From Mycobacterium sp. 852002-40037_SCH5390672 (GTDB lineage: Bacteria; Actinomycetota; Actinomycetes; Mycobacteriales; Mycobacteriaceae): 64,000 nt of DNA. Shown here piece by piece: positions 27,550 to 36,045 of this stretch. A program made the position numbers and the translations under genes. Each line of letters starts with the position of its first letter. Position 1 is the stretch's first letter. The stretch is from positions 62,001 through 126,000 of the forward strand of contig NZ_LZTA01000038.1 in assembly GCF_001665875.1 (NCBI RefSeq). Reading direction: 5' to 3'. A model generated the notes under the pieces. That model saw nothing but the letters and a program-made list of their open reading frames with translations. It was not told where the DNA came from and searched no databases.

Positions 27550-28566
27550 GTGGCTACGGCAGCGGAGGCGCGTACGTGGGCGCCAGGCGCATTGCGGGGG
27601 ATCGGTGACTCCCTCTACACCCCGTTCTGCGGCACCGACGGCGATGACATCGACTGGGACGCCTACCGGACGTTGGTGCGCTACTGCGTGGGCGATCTCG
27701 GGCATCCGATGTTGTGGTGCACCAGCGGAATCGCCGAGTTCTGGTCGCTGACCCTCGACGAGCGCAAGCGGCTGCTGGAGGTGGCGGTCGAGGAAGGGCG
27801 TGGCATCAATCCCGACGTGGTGGTGCAGGCCTGCACGGCGGCTATGTCGGCGAAGGACTGTGTGGACTTGACGCTGCACGCCCAAGAGGCGGGCGCCGAC
27901 ATCGCCTACATTCAGACGCCGATGATGGAGGCGCACGGCGGCGACGGCGTGCTGCGCTTCTTCAAATACGTGGCGGCGCGCACGAATATCGCGTTGGGTA
28001 TGTTCAATTCGCCATCGTCGGGTTATGTGCTGACGCCCGCCGAAAGCGCCCGGGTCTACAACGAGGTCCCCGCGGTGTGCGCCACCAAGGAGGGCGCCTT
28101 CCGGCCGGCGAGCAGCCGGATGCTGCATGAACTGGCGCCCGGACTGGCGGTGTGGGAATGCGACAGGACGGTGTACCGAGCCGGCTGGCTGCGCGACGGG
28201 ATCGTCTGTCCGGCGCAGTTGGGCACTGCGGGCTATCTTTTCGAAACGCCCACGCGACGATTGTTCTCCGAATACTGGGATCTGATTCAGAGCGACAAAC
28301 TCGTCGAGGCCATGGACTACGGCCGCGAATCCGGCCTGGACCAGTTCGACCTGGACGTTGGATCGTGGTGGACGTGCTACCCGGGACGACCGGATTATTT
28401 CACCCACTGGGGCGGCGCCTTCAAGTACGCCGCGTCGCTGCTGGGGCTGCCCACTGGCGCGTATCCGCATTCCCGCCCACCGCAAGCGGAGCTGCCCACC
28501 GAGGCGAAGACCCAGATCGAAAGCGCCTATCAGCGCCTGGGCCTACTCGAAACCGTGTTGCGGTAA
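27550..28566 (+). CDS. DapA (dihydrodipicolinate synthase)-like lyase/aldolase
   Basis: A 338-residue class I aldolase of the DHDPS/N-acetylneuraminate lyase family. K180 in CATKEG aligns as the Schiff-base Lys; the substrate loop reads CTSGIAEFWSL (normally GTTGE), and the catalytic Tyr of YNxP is Phe here (MFNSP, F152). GTG 27550 follows AAAGGAG by six bases. It is not the lysine-pathway enzyme by context; it may be a retro-aldol or hydratase-aldolase step in side-chain removal, as in some aromatic or steroid pathways (inference). Confidence 0.82.
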   Translation: MATAAEARTWAPGALRGIGDSLYTPFCGTDGDDIDWDAYRTLVRYCVGDLGHPMLWCTSGIAEFWSLTLDERKRLLEVAVEEGRGINPDVVVQACTAAMSAKDCVDLTLHAQEAGADIAYIQTPMMEAHGGDGVLRFFKYVAARTNIALGMFNSPSSGYVLTPAESARVYNEVPAVCATKEGAFRPASSRMLHELAPGLAVWECDRTVYRAGWLRDGIVCPAQLGTAGYLFETPTRRLFSEYWDLIQSDKLVEAMDYGRESGLDQFDLDVGSWWTCYPGRPDYFTHWGGAFKYAASLLGLPTGAYPHSRPPQAELPTEAKTQIESAYQRLGLLETVLR

Positions 28567-28580
28567 AAGGGATTACACAG

Positions 28581-28613
28581 CGAGCGGGCCCGGTCACTGA
28601 CCGGGCCCGCTCG
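28581..28613. terminator. Strong bidirectional hairpin between convergent genes
   Basis: CGAGCGGGCCCGGTCA (28581-28596) and TGACCGGGCCCGCTCG (28598-28613) form a perfect 16-bp inverted repeat around one base. It sits 15 bases after the DapA-like stop and 14 bases before the CsbD stop. No U-run; fits the U-less hairpin terminators proposed for mycobacteria. Confidence 0.8.
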
Positions 28614-28626
28614 ACTGGCTGGCCGT

Positions 28627-28866
28627 TTATTGCTGCTCGGCCCGCTCACGCTCCTCGTAGGCCTTGGCCTTACCACGGGCCTTCTCAGCGGCGGCTTCCT
28701 TCTTGCCGGCGTTGCGCTGCGCATCCGCCTTGTCCTGCTGAGCCTTGCCCTCTTCGATCAGGCCGTCGTTACCGATAATGATCCCGATGACCTGCTTGGT
28801 CTTGCCGAGGGCATCTTCGACGATGCCTCGAACGAGTTCGACCGGACCGCTCTTGACGTCAACCAT
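28627..28866 (-). CDS. CsbD-like stress protein (microaggregate-binding protein 1-like)
   Basis: A 79-residue, highly charged helical protein (GPVELVRGIVEDALGKTKQ, then Ala/Lys/Glu-rich repeats ending ERERAEQQ). It resembles the CsbD stress-response family and the mycobacterial microaggregate-binding protein 1 group. ATG 28866 follows GGAGGAGA. A SigF-like element lies upstream. Likely a general-stress protein unrelated to the catabolic genes. Confidence 0.8.
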   Translation of the reverse strand: MVDVKSGPVELVRGIVEDALGKTKQVIGIIIGNDGLIEEGKAQQDKADAQRNAGKKEAAAEKARGKAKAYEERERAEQQ

Positions 28867-28898
28867 TGTGTCTCCTCCGATAGTCGGCTCGTTCTGGG

Positions 28899-28925
28899 TT
28901 TCCCGATCGCCCGGTCGTTGCAAAC
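28899..28925 (-). promoter_or_regulatory. Possible SigF-type promoter of the CsbD gene
   Basis: On the minus strand GTTT (28925-28922) and GGGAAA (28904-28899) are 17 bases apart, against the SigF pattern GTTT-N15-17-GGGTAT; the -10 element matches 4 of 6. Confidence 0.35.
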
Positions 28926-28964
28926 GTGGCTGCGGCGTGTCACACACCACAACATCTAAGTCTT

Positions 28965-28986
28965 GCCACGTAGGTGGCCCTTTTTT
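28965..28986 (+). terminator. Weak terminator-like hairpin with T-run
   Basis: GCCAC-GTAG-GTGGC followed by CC and six Ts on the + strand. The 5-bp stem is short and there is no obvious + strand transcript to end here except read-through past the hairpin at 28581. Confidence 0.3.
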
Positions 28987-29150
28987 CGCCCGAAATCGGA
29001 TCTGCGGGCGGCCGTCCAGTGGGTTACGGCCCCGTCAAATTCGTCGTCGGCCGGACCTCCGATTCGGGAGGGTTGAAGCGACGCCCCGGGGCCCGTAATC
29101 GCAGTTTAGTCGGGGTTTCACCCCCGGGTGACGGCGGTTGTGGAATGCGG

Positions 29151-29169
29151 TACCGATAGGTATACAGTA
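29151..29169 (+). promoter_or_regulatory. Candidate TACnGTA-type operator, site 4
   Basis: TACCGATAGGTATACAGTA, 44 nt upstream of the hydratase at 29214. Outer TAC...GTA 19 bp apart; also shares CGATAGGTAT with the reverse complement of site 3. Confidence 0.6.
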
Positions 29170-29213
29170 TGGGTACAAACTCGCCAGTGGGTCAGCTATG
29201 AGGGGACGGTCTG

Positions 29214-30059
29214 ATGAGCGCCGCCGACCGTGTGATCACCGATGAGGCGGTGCTGTATGAGACCACTGAAACCGGTGTTGCGGTTCTGACGTTCAACCGG
29301 CCGGATCGGCTCAACGCCTGGGGCCCCGACATCGCCGCCGGGTTCTACTCGGGGATCGATCGCGCCGAACAGGACCCGGCCGTGCGGGCCATCGTCCTGA
29401 CCGGCCGGGGCCGGGGGTTTTGTGCTGGGGCGTATTTGGGCGCACCGAGTTCGGCGCCCAGCTATGGCGAAACGATCCAGAAGGCAGGTCAGACAAATCT
29501 CGCCGACTTGGTCGGAGAGCGACCGCCCCACTTTGTGACGACGCTGCGCAAGCCCGTCATCGCGGCCATCAACGGTGCTTGTGTCGGCATCGGGTTGACC
29601 CAGGCGCTGATGTGTGACGTCCGGTTCGCGGCCGCCGGCGCGAAGTTCGGCGCGGTTTTCGCGCGCCGTGGCCTGATCGCGGAATTCGGTATTTCTTGGA
29701 TACTGCCGCGGCTGACCACCTGGGGCGTCGCTCTAGATCTGTTGTTGAGCGGGCGGACCTTCCTCGCCGAGGAGGCGGTCGAGCTGGGGCTCGTCAAAGA
29801 GGTTGTCCCCCCGGACAGTCTGATGAAGCGTGCCCTGGAATACGCCGAGGACATCGCTGCGAACTGCTCTCCGGCGTCGATGGCGGTGATCAAGAGGCAG
29901 GTATACGGTGACGCGACTCGTGACGTCGTGCAGGCCAATTCACTTGCCGAGGTTTTGTTGCACGAGGCGATGCCGCGCCCCGACGTCATCGAGGGCATCA
30001 CGAGCTTTCTCGAAAAGCGGCCGCCGCAATTCCCATCGCTCGATTCGACCGACGCTTAG
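29214..30059 (+). CDS. Enoyl-CoA hydratase/isomerase family protein, first gene of a six-gene operon
   Basis: A 281-residue crotonase-family protein: VAVLTFNRPDRLNAW, FCAGAYLGAPSS (Tyr instead of the common Asp after FCAGA), AAINGACVGIGLT, and the catalytic-Glu segment ARRGLIAEFG. ATG 29214 follows GAGGGG. It opens the operon hydratase-amidohydrolase-FadD-amidohydrolase-dehydrogenase pair, with operator site 4 in front. The GLIAEFG Glu suggests true isomerase/hydratase chemistry. Confidence 0.9.
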   Translation: MSAADRVITDEAVLYETTETGVAVLTFNRPDRLNAWGPDIAAGFYSGIDRAEQDPAVRAIVLTGRGRGFCAGAYLGAPSSAPSYGETIQKAGQTNLADLVGERPPHFVTTLRKPVIAAINGACVGIGLTQALMCDVRFAAAGAKFGAVFARRGLIAEFGISWILPRLTTWGVALDLLLSGRTFLAEEAVELGLVKEVVPPDSLMKRALEYAEDIAANCSPASMAVIKRQVYGDATRDVVQANSLAEVLLHEAMPRPDVIEGITSFLEKRPPQFPSLDSTDA

Positions 30060-30089
30060 TGTTCGCCGGTAGAGGCGGAAAGGATGATC

Positions 30090-31292
30090 ATGGCTGACTT
30101 GGGTTACCAGGCGATCGACGTTGACAATCACTACTACGAGCCGCTCGACTCGTTCACCCGCCACCTGGACAAGAAGTTCAAACGGCGCGGCGTTCGGATG
30201 CTCAATGAGGGCAAACGGACCTGGGCCGTGATCGGGGACCGCGTCAACCACTTCATCCCCAACCCCACCTTCGACCCGATCATCGTGCCGGGCTGCCTCG
30301 ACCTGTTGTTCCGCGGCGAGATTCCCGAAGGCGTCGACCCGGCCTCGCTGATGAAGGTTGAACGGCTGGCCGACCATCCCGAGTATCAGAACCGCGATGC
30401 GCGGATCACGGTGATGGACACCCAGGACATCGAGACGGCGTTCATGCTGCCGACGTTCGGATGCGGGGTCGAGGAGGCGCTCAAGCACGACATCGAGGCG
30501 ACGATGGCGTCGGTGCATGCGTTCAATCTGTGGCTGGACGAGGACTGGGGCTTCGACCGGCCCGATCGCCGAATCATTGCCGCGCCGATCATCTCGCTGG
30601 CCGACCCGGCCAAGGCCCTCGAAGAGGTCGAGTTCGTGTTGGCGCGCGGCGCCAAGCTGGTGCTGGTGCGACCGGCGCCGGTGCCCGGCTTGGTCAAGCC
30701 GCGGTCACTGGGCGATCGGAGCCACGACCCGGTATGGGCGCGGCTGGCCGAGGCGGGGGTGCCGGTGGGATTCCACCTGTCCGACAGCGGCTATCTGCAC
30801 ATCGCGGCGGCGTGGGGCGGCAAAGCGACGTTCGAGGGCTTCGGCGCCAAGGATCCGCTGGATCAGGTGCTCCTCGACGATCGTGCCATTCACGACACGA
30901 TGGCCTCGATGATCGTGCACGGTGTGTTCACCCGTCATCCGAAACTCAAAGCGGTCAGCATCGAGAACGGCTCGTACTTCGTGCACCGGCTGATCAAGCG
31001 CCTGAAGAAGGCGGCGAACACCCAACCCCAGCATTTCCCCGAGGATCCGGTGGAGCAGTTGCGCAACCACGTGTGGATTGCCCCGTACTACGAGGACGAC
31101 CTGCCGGAGCTCGCCGAAGCCATCGGCGTCGACAAGATTCTGTTCGGTTCCGACTGGCCGCACGGAGAAGGCCTCGAATCGCCGGTGTCGTTCGCCGACG
31201 AACTGAAGGGCTTCAACGAGTCCGACATCCGAAAGATTATGCGGGACAACGCGCTGGATCTCCTCGGCGTCCAAGTCGGCTCGGCTGCTTGA
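30090..31292 (+). CDS. Amidohydrolase family (PF04909-type) protein
   Basis: A 400-residue metal-dependent TIM-barrel protein. The N-terminal metal motif DVDNHYYEP, central VRPAPVPG and HLSDSGY, SIENGSYFV and the C-terminal metal Asp in LFGSDWPHGEG are in order. This branch includes decarboxylases and C-C hydrolases as well as true amidases. ATG 30090 is preferred over 30084 for spacing from GGAAAGG. Closely related in motif order to the partial gene at 62964. In this operon a C-C bond-cleaving role on a CoA-linked or ring-opened acid is plausible (inference). Confidence 0.88.
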   Translation: MADLGYQAIDVDNHYYEPLDSFTRHLDKKFKRRGVRMLNEGKRTWAVIGDRVNHFIPNPTFDPIIVPGCLDLLFRGEIPEGVDPASLMKVERLADHPEYQNRDARITVMDTQDIETAFMLPTFGCGVEEALKHDIEATMASVHAFNLWLDEDWGFDRPDRRIIAAPIISLADPAKALEEVEFVLARGAKLVLVRPAPVPGLVKPRSLGDRSHDPVWARLAEAGVPVGFHLSDSGYLHIAAAWGGKATFEGFGAKDPLDQVLLDDRAIHDTMASMIVHGVFTRHPKLKAVSIENGSYFVHRLIKRLKKAANTQPQHFPEDPVEQLRNHVWIAPYYEDDLPELAEAIGVDKILFGSDWPHGEGLESPVSFADELKGFNESDIRKIMRDNALDLLGVQVGSAA

Positions 31293-31323
31293 TCAGCTTG
31301 ATCAACCAAGGCCGGCTACGCCC

Positions 31324-32949
31324 GTGAGCGAATGGACCATAGGGGCGGTTCTTGACGAAATCGCCGACGTAATCCCCGACCGGACGATGACGGTGTGCGG
31401 CAGCCGCCGCAGCACCTTTCGGGAATCGGCGGAGCGCACCCGCAGGCTGGCAAACTTCTTGGCAGGCAATGGGTTAGGCGCGCGCCGGGAACGCGCAACC
31501 CTGCAGAACTGGGAATGCGGACAGGACCGGGTGGCGCTGGTCATGCACAACGACCTGTACCCGGACATGGTCATCGGCTGCCTCAAGGCCCGAGCCGTCC
31601 CGGTGAACATCAACTACTACTACACGCCGCGTGAGGTCGGCGAGCTGCTCGACTACGTGAAACCCAGAGCGGTCATCTACCACCGCGGGCTGGGCGCAAA
31701 ATTCGCCGATGTGCTGACAGATGCCGGCATCGACCTGTTGGTGTCGGTCGACGACGGAAGCGGCGCCCGGGAACTGCCCCGCGCGCTGTCGTTGGATGAC
31801 GCACTGGCGCAAGGGAACACCGACCGCAACGTGACGGCGTCCCCGGACGATCTGCTGATGATCTGCACCGGCGGCACGACCGGTCGGCCCAAGGGTGTGC
31901 TGTGGCGACAGTCCGACATCTACGTGTCGTCGATGGTGGGGGCCGACCATGCCTGCGCCCGGGAGATCCACGACAAGGTGCGCGGTAACGCCGGTGCACC
32001 GTGGTTCGCCGTCTCGCCGTTGATGCACGCGGCCGGCATGTGGACGGCCTTCTCAGCGATCATGGCGGGCACCACCGTGGTGATGTATGACACCGGCAAG
32101 AAACTCGAACCCCGATCCGTATGGGAGACGGCACAGCGCGAAAAAGTCGGCTTGATGACCATGGTCGGGGATGCCTACGCCGCACCGCTGGTGGCCGAGC
32201 TGCAGGAGGGCTCCTACGAGTTGCCGTCGCTGTACGCCATCGGCACCGGCGGTGCCGCAACGAATCCGAAGTATCAGCAAGCTCTGCTGGAGCTGTTGCC
32301 CCACGTCACCCTCATCAACGGCTACGGCTCATCCGAGACCGGGAACATGGGCTTCGGCCACAGCCGGTGCGGCACCCAGACCGAGACTTTCACGCTGCGC
32401 GAAGGCGGATTGGTTCTTTCCGAGGACTACAGCCACTTCCTTTCTCCCGGCGAGTCAGAGGTGGGCTGGTCCGCCAGGGAAGGGCGAATACCGTTGGGAT
32501 ACTTCAACGATCCCGACGCCACCCGCAAGACTTTCCCCGAGATCGATGGCAAGCGAGTGGTGATATCCGGTGACCGGGCCGCACTTGAAGCCGACGGAAC
32601 GTTGCGGTTGTTCGGCCGTGACTCTTTGGTGGTCAACACCGGTGGAGAAAAGGTTTTCGTCGAGGAAGTCGAAGAGGTGCTGCGTGCCCACCCGGCGATC
32701 GCCGACGCGCTGGTGGTCGGTCGCCCCAGCGAGCGCTGGGGCGAAGAACTCGTCGCCCTCGTCGAATTCCGCGATGGAACCGTCGCGGCCGCCGAGGAGC
32801 TGCACGGGCTTTGCACGTCGCGACTGGCGCGGTTCAAGGCGCCCAAGGAGTTCCTCGTCGTCGAACAGGTCCGGCGCCTGGGCAACGGCAAGGCCGATTA
32901 CCGTTGGGCGAAACGTCAGGCAACAGCAAAGGCACCGATGTCGACATGA
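31324..32949 (+). CDS. FadD-type acyl-CoA synthetase (FadD19-like)
   Basis: A 541-residue AMP-forming CoA ligase: CTGGTTGRPKGVLWRQ (P-loop with the GVLWRQ variant shared with steroid-side-chain FadD enzymes), NGYGSSETG, the hinge GRDSLVVNTGGEKVFVEEVEE and catalytic Lys in GNGKADYRWAK. GTG 31324 begins MSEWTIGAVLDEI. It overlaps the next amidohydrolase by ATGA. Paralogous to the FadD at 40342 (same GVLWRQ and GEKxFVEEVE blocks). Confidence 0.9.
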   Translation: MSEWTIGAVLDEIADVIPDRTMTVCGSRRSTFRESAERTRRLANFLAGNGLGARRERATLQNWECGQDRVALVMHNDLYPDMVIGCLKARAVPVNINYYYTPREVGELLDYVKPRAVIYHRGLGAKFADVLTDAGIDLLVSVDDGSGARELPRALSLDDALAQGNTDRNVTASPDDLLMICTGGTTGRPKGVLWRQSDIYVSSMVGADHACAREIHDKVRGNAGAPWFAVSPLMHAAGMWTAFSAIMAGTTVVMYDTGKKLEPRSVWETAQREKVGLMTMVGDAYAAPLVAELQEGSYELPSLYAIGTGGAATNPKYQQALLELLPHVTLINGYGSSETGNMGFGHSRCGTQTETFTLREGGLVLSEDYSHFLSPGESEVGWSAREGRIPLGYFNDPDATRKTFPEIDGKRVVISGDRAALEADGTLRLFGRDSLVVNTGGEKVFVEEVEEVLRAHPAIADALVVGRPSERWGEELVALVEFRDGTVAAAEELHGLCTSRLARFKAPKEFLVVEQVRRLGNGKADYRWAKRQATAKAPMST

Positions 32950-33776
32950 AAGCAATCGATTGCCTGGTCAACGTCCACTTCGGCGAGACCGAGCAGCAGC
33001 CGACGTGGATGCTCAAGGTGCGCGACGACTACTTCAAGGGGCCGGAGGCCATGTTCTCACCGGTCGAGTTGTCGAAGCTGCTCGACGAGATGGACGCCCA
33101 GGGTGTGCGTAAAGCCATCCTGATGGACAACCTCGCCAAGCCGTCGGTGACCGCGCGCAAATTCGTCGAGGAGAAACCCGAGCGTTTCGCGCTGGCGATG
33201 GGTGGGGTGAACCTGCTGCGCCCGATGCCGTCCCTGCGTGAACTTTCCTCCATCGTCAACGATCTGCCCGTCGCCTATGCCGCTGTGGGACCGAGCTTTT
33301 GGGGTGACGGTCAGTACCCGCCCAGCGATGCCGTCTATTACCCGCTGTACACCAAGTGCGCGGAGCTCGAGCTGCCGCTGTGTATCAACACCGGCATTCC
33401 GGGACCCCCCATCCCTGGAGAGGTGCAGAATCCGATCCACCTCGACCGGGTCTGCGTGCGATTCCCGGAACTGAAGCTGTGCATGATTCACGGCGCGGAT
33501 CCCTGGTGGGACATCGCGATCAGGCTGCTGATCAAATACGCCAACCTGCGCCTGATGACGTCGGCGTGGTCGCCGAAGCGGTTGCCGGAGAGCCTGCTGC
33601 ACTACATGCGGACCCGCGGACCGAACAAGGTGATCTTCGCTTCCGACTGGCCGGTGCTGAAAATGCACCGCGTCGTTCCCGAAGCGGCCGGGCTGGATCT
33701 GCCCGCCGACGTGCTCGACAACTATCTCTACAACAATGCGCAAGAATTCTTCTTCGGTGGCCAGGAGGAAAGCTGA
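32946..33776 (+). CDS. Amidohydrolase family protein, short type
   Basis: A 276-residue PF04909-like protein, shorter than its neighbour at 30090. IDCLVNVHFGE at the N-terminus replaces the usual DxHxH; LCMIHGADPWW and the C-terminal VIFASDWPVLKMHR (metal Asp) are present. ATG 32946 overlaps the FadD stop. Two amidohydrolases flanking a ligase in one operon is unusual and suggests two successive hydrolytic or decarboxylation steps. Confidence 0.83.
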   Translation: MKAIDCLVNVHFGETEQQPTWMLKVRDDYFKGPEAMFSPVELSKLLDEMDAQGVRKAILMDNLAKPSVTARKFVEEKPERFALAMGGVNLLRPMPSLRELSSIVNDLPVAYAAVGPSFWGDGQYPPSDAVYYPLYTKCAELELPLCINTGIPGPPIPGEVQNPIHLDRVCVRFPELKLCMIHGADPWWDIAIRLLIKYANLRLMTSAWSPKRLPESLLHYMRTRGPNKVIFASDWPVLKMHRVVPEAAGLDLPADVLDNYLYNNAQEFFFGGQEES

Positions 33777-33778
33777 GA

Positions 33779-34825
33779 ATGGACCGCTATGAATTACGTA
33801 GGCTCGACTACACCCTGACGTCGGATCACGAGGCGTTGCAGGCCGCCTACCGCGACTTCTTCAAGACGCATTGTTCGATCGAAACCGTGCGCGCCGCGGA
33901 GGAAACCGGCTTCGACAAGAACCTGTGGGAGCGGTTGTGCGCCATGGGCGCAACGACCATGGCAGTTCCGGAATCCGCGGGCGGAGACGGTGCGACGATC
34001 GTCGACCTGACCTTGGTGGCCGAGGAGATCGGCCGGTCGCTGGCACCGGTGCCGTGGATCGACCAGGTCTGCACGGCACGGCTGCTCGCGCGCCTCGGCG
34101 CGGCCGAACCCGACGTGGTCCACGGCAGGCGGCTCGCCGCCTTCGATCCGCAGCAGGACAACGCGTCTGGGGCCCGGCTCCTGCCCACCGGATCCATTGC
34201 CGATCAGGTCATCGTGCGCGACGGCGCCGACGTCGTCGCGCTGACGTTCGGCACGCGCCCGACCAAGGTGGACAACATCGGCCGGCTGCCGATGGCGTGG
34301 GTGGACCCGTCGACCGCCGACGCCCGCACCGTACTGGCCGGCGGGCCGGACGCACTGGCGGAATATCAACGGGCGCTGGATGAGTGGCGGGTGCTGAGCG
34401 CTGCGGCGTTGGTGGGTCTGGTGGAGGAGACCATGACCATCGCGGCCGAGTTCGCCAAGACCCGCTACACGCTGGGGGTGCCCATCTCGACGCTGCAGGG
34501 CATCTCTCATCCGCTGGCCAACATCGCGATCGCCGTGCAGGGCGGCCGCAACCTGGCGCGGCGCGCGGCCTGGTTCCTGGACAACGAGCCGCACGAGCGT
34601 CCGGAGCTGGCGTCGTCGGCGTTCGTGTTCATGGCGGAGGAGGCGGCGAAGGCCGCGACCATGGCGGTACATATCCAAGGTGGCCTTGGTGTTTCGGCGG
34701 AGGCGGCCGCGACGGCGTATCTGGTGCGGGCCCGTGGCTGGGCACTGGCCGGCGGGGATCCCGGCGCCAGCGCCAAGCACATCGGCGAGCTCGTCGCCGC
34801 TCGCGAAAGTGGAAAGGGCGCCTAG
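33779..34825 (+). CDS. Acyl-CoA dehydrogenase, short subunit of a predicted heteromeric pair
   Basis: A 348-residue acyl-CoA dehydrogenase-fold protein: MAVPESAGGDGATIVDLTLVAEEIGRSLAPVPW at the N-terminus, HIQGGLGVSAEAAATAYLVRA near the end. It lacks the EGTSEI motif and has a degenerate central FAD loop, as in the non-catalytic partner of alpha2beta2 enzymes such as FadE28-FadE29. ATG 33779 follows AGGAGGAAA. The next gene starts at the first base after its stop, supporting obligate complex formation (inference). Confidence 0.85.
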   Translation: MDRYELRRLDYTLTSDHEALQAAYRDFFKTHCSIETVRAAEETGFDKNLWERLCAMGATTMAVPESAGGDGATIVDLTLVAEEIGRSLAPVPWIDQVCTARLLARLGAAEPDVVHGRRLAAFDPQQDNASGARLLPTGSIADQVIVRDGADVVALTFGTRPTKVDNIGRLPMAWVDPSTADARTVLAGGPDALAEYQRALDEWRVLSAAALVGLVEETMTIAAEFAKTRYTLGVPISTLQGISHPLANIAIAVQGGRNLARRAAWFLDNEPHERPELASSAFVFMAEEAAKAATMAVHIQGGLGVSAEAAATAYLVRARGWALAGGDPGASAKHIGELVAARESGKGA

Positions 34826-36025
34826 GTGGATTTCTCACGAGTCACGCTGTCCGACGAAGACCAGCGCTTCCTCGAAGAAGCGCGCGATTTCCTGCGCACC
34901 CATGTGACAGAAGACGTCAAGCGCCGGGACCGGGAAACGGGCGACAACTTCGACGAAGGCGTACACCTGGCGTTGGGCGCCGCCGGCTACCTCGAACGCG
35001 AATGGAAGTCGGAAGCCGACGGCGGCTTCACCCGGGTGCGTCGCCGCATCTGGGAGCTGGAGAAGCGGCGCGCGCACGTGCCCTGGGTGACCTGGGGCAC
35101 CACCGCCATGGTAGCGCGTTCGGTGGCAAGGTTCGGTTCCGCCGAGTTGCGGGACGAGGTGTTACCGGGCGTCTTCAGCGGGCACGTCCGGCTGTGCCTG
35201 GGTTACACCGAACCCGAGGGCGGATCCGACATCGCCACCTGTAAGACCCGGGCGGTCCGGGAGGCGGATGGATCGAGCTGGGTCATCAATGGCTCCAAGA
35301 TGTTCACCACCGGAGCGCACAACTGCCAGTACGTTTTCCTCATCACCAACACCGATCCGGGCGCTCCGAAGCACAAGAGCCTGACCATGTTCCTGGTTCC
35401 GCTGAACTCCCCGGGCATCGAGATCCAGGGCATCCGCACCGTCGACGGCGACCGCACCAACATCGTCTATTACAGCGACGTGCGCGTCGACGACAGGTAT
35501 CGACTGGGCGACGTCAACGCGGGCTGGACGGTGCTGCGTGAACCGCTCAACACCGAGCATGGAGCGGTGGCGGCCGCCCCGGACGGGCTGCAGGACGTGT
35601 CGATCATGATGCACCAGGCCGGTTTCATGGCCGACGCGCTGGACAAGGCCGCGGCCAAAGTCGCAGAGCCAGACCCTAACGGGCGCAGGCTCATTGACGA
35701 CGCTGCGGTGGCATATCGCTTAGGGCGCAGCGCCGCGCGGATGGAAGCGTCACTGAGCGCCCCCGGTATCTTCGGGCGCGTCGCCCTGGCCCAGACGATG
35801 CGTGACATCTCCCCGGACCTGATGGACATCCTCGGCACCGCGGCCACGCTGCCCGTCGGCACCGACGGCGCGGCCGACAACGGCGCTGCGGAATACGTTT
35901 ACCGATTCGCCCCGCTGGTCGGGATTTACGGCGGCACCCTCGAGGTGTTCCGCAACATGATCGCGCAGTACATGCTGGGGCTGGGCAAGCCGGCGTACGC
36001 GCCGGTCGTGCAGAAAGCCTCTTAG
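34826..36025 (+). CDS. Acyl-CoA dehydrogenase, long subunit of a predicted heteromeric pair
   Basis: A 399-residue subunit with LCLGYTEPEGGSDIATCKTRA (FAD loop), MFTTGAHNCQYVF and a C-terminal IYGGTLEVFRNMIAQYMLGLG. The usual EGT Glu is Gly (GGT), as in heteromeric mycobacterial FadE subunits where the base lies elsewhere. GTG 34826 abuts the previous stop. Last gene of the operon starting at 29214; converges on the Ltp thiolase. Confidence 0.87.
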   Translation: MDFSRVTLSDEDQRFLEEARDFLRTHVTEDVKRRDRETGDNFDEGVHLALGAAGYLEREWKSEADGGFTRVRRRIWELEKRRAHVPWVTWGTTAMVARSVARFGSAELRDEVLPGVFSGHVRLCLGYTEPEGGSDIATCKTRAVREADGSSWVINGSKMFTTGAHNCQYVFLITNTDPGAPKHKSLTMFLVPLNSPGIEIQGIRTVDGDRTNIVYYSDVRVDDRYRLGDVNAGWTVLREPLNTEHGAVAAAPDGLQDVSIMMHQAGFMADALDKAAAKVAEPDPNGRRLIDDAAVAYRLGRSAARMEASLSAPGIFGRVALAQTMRDISPDLMDILGTAATLPVGTDGAADNGAAEYVYRFAPLVGIYGGTLEVFRNMIAQYMLGLGKPAYAPVVQKAS

Positions 36026-36045
36026 CCGGCGCCGAGGGAGTGCCG

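Larger units (their letters stand above)
28867..29213. other. 347-base intergenic region between divergent CsbD and hydratase genes
   Basis: It holds a SigF-like promoter for CsbD (28899-28925), a weak hairpin with T-run on the + strand (28965-28986), and TACnGTA site 4 (29151-29169) before the hydratase operon. The 29000-29140 stretch is GC-rich with no supported gene. Confidence 0.6.
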
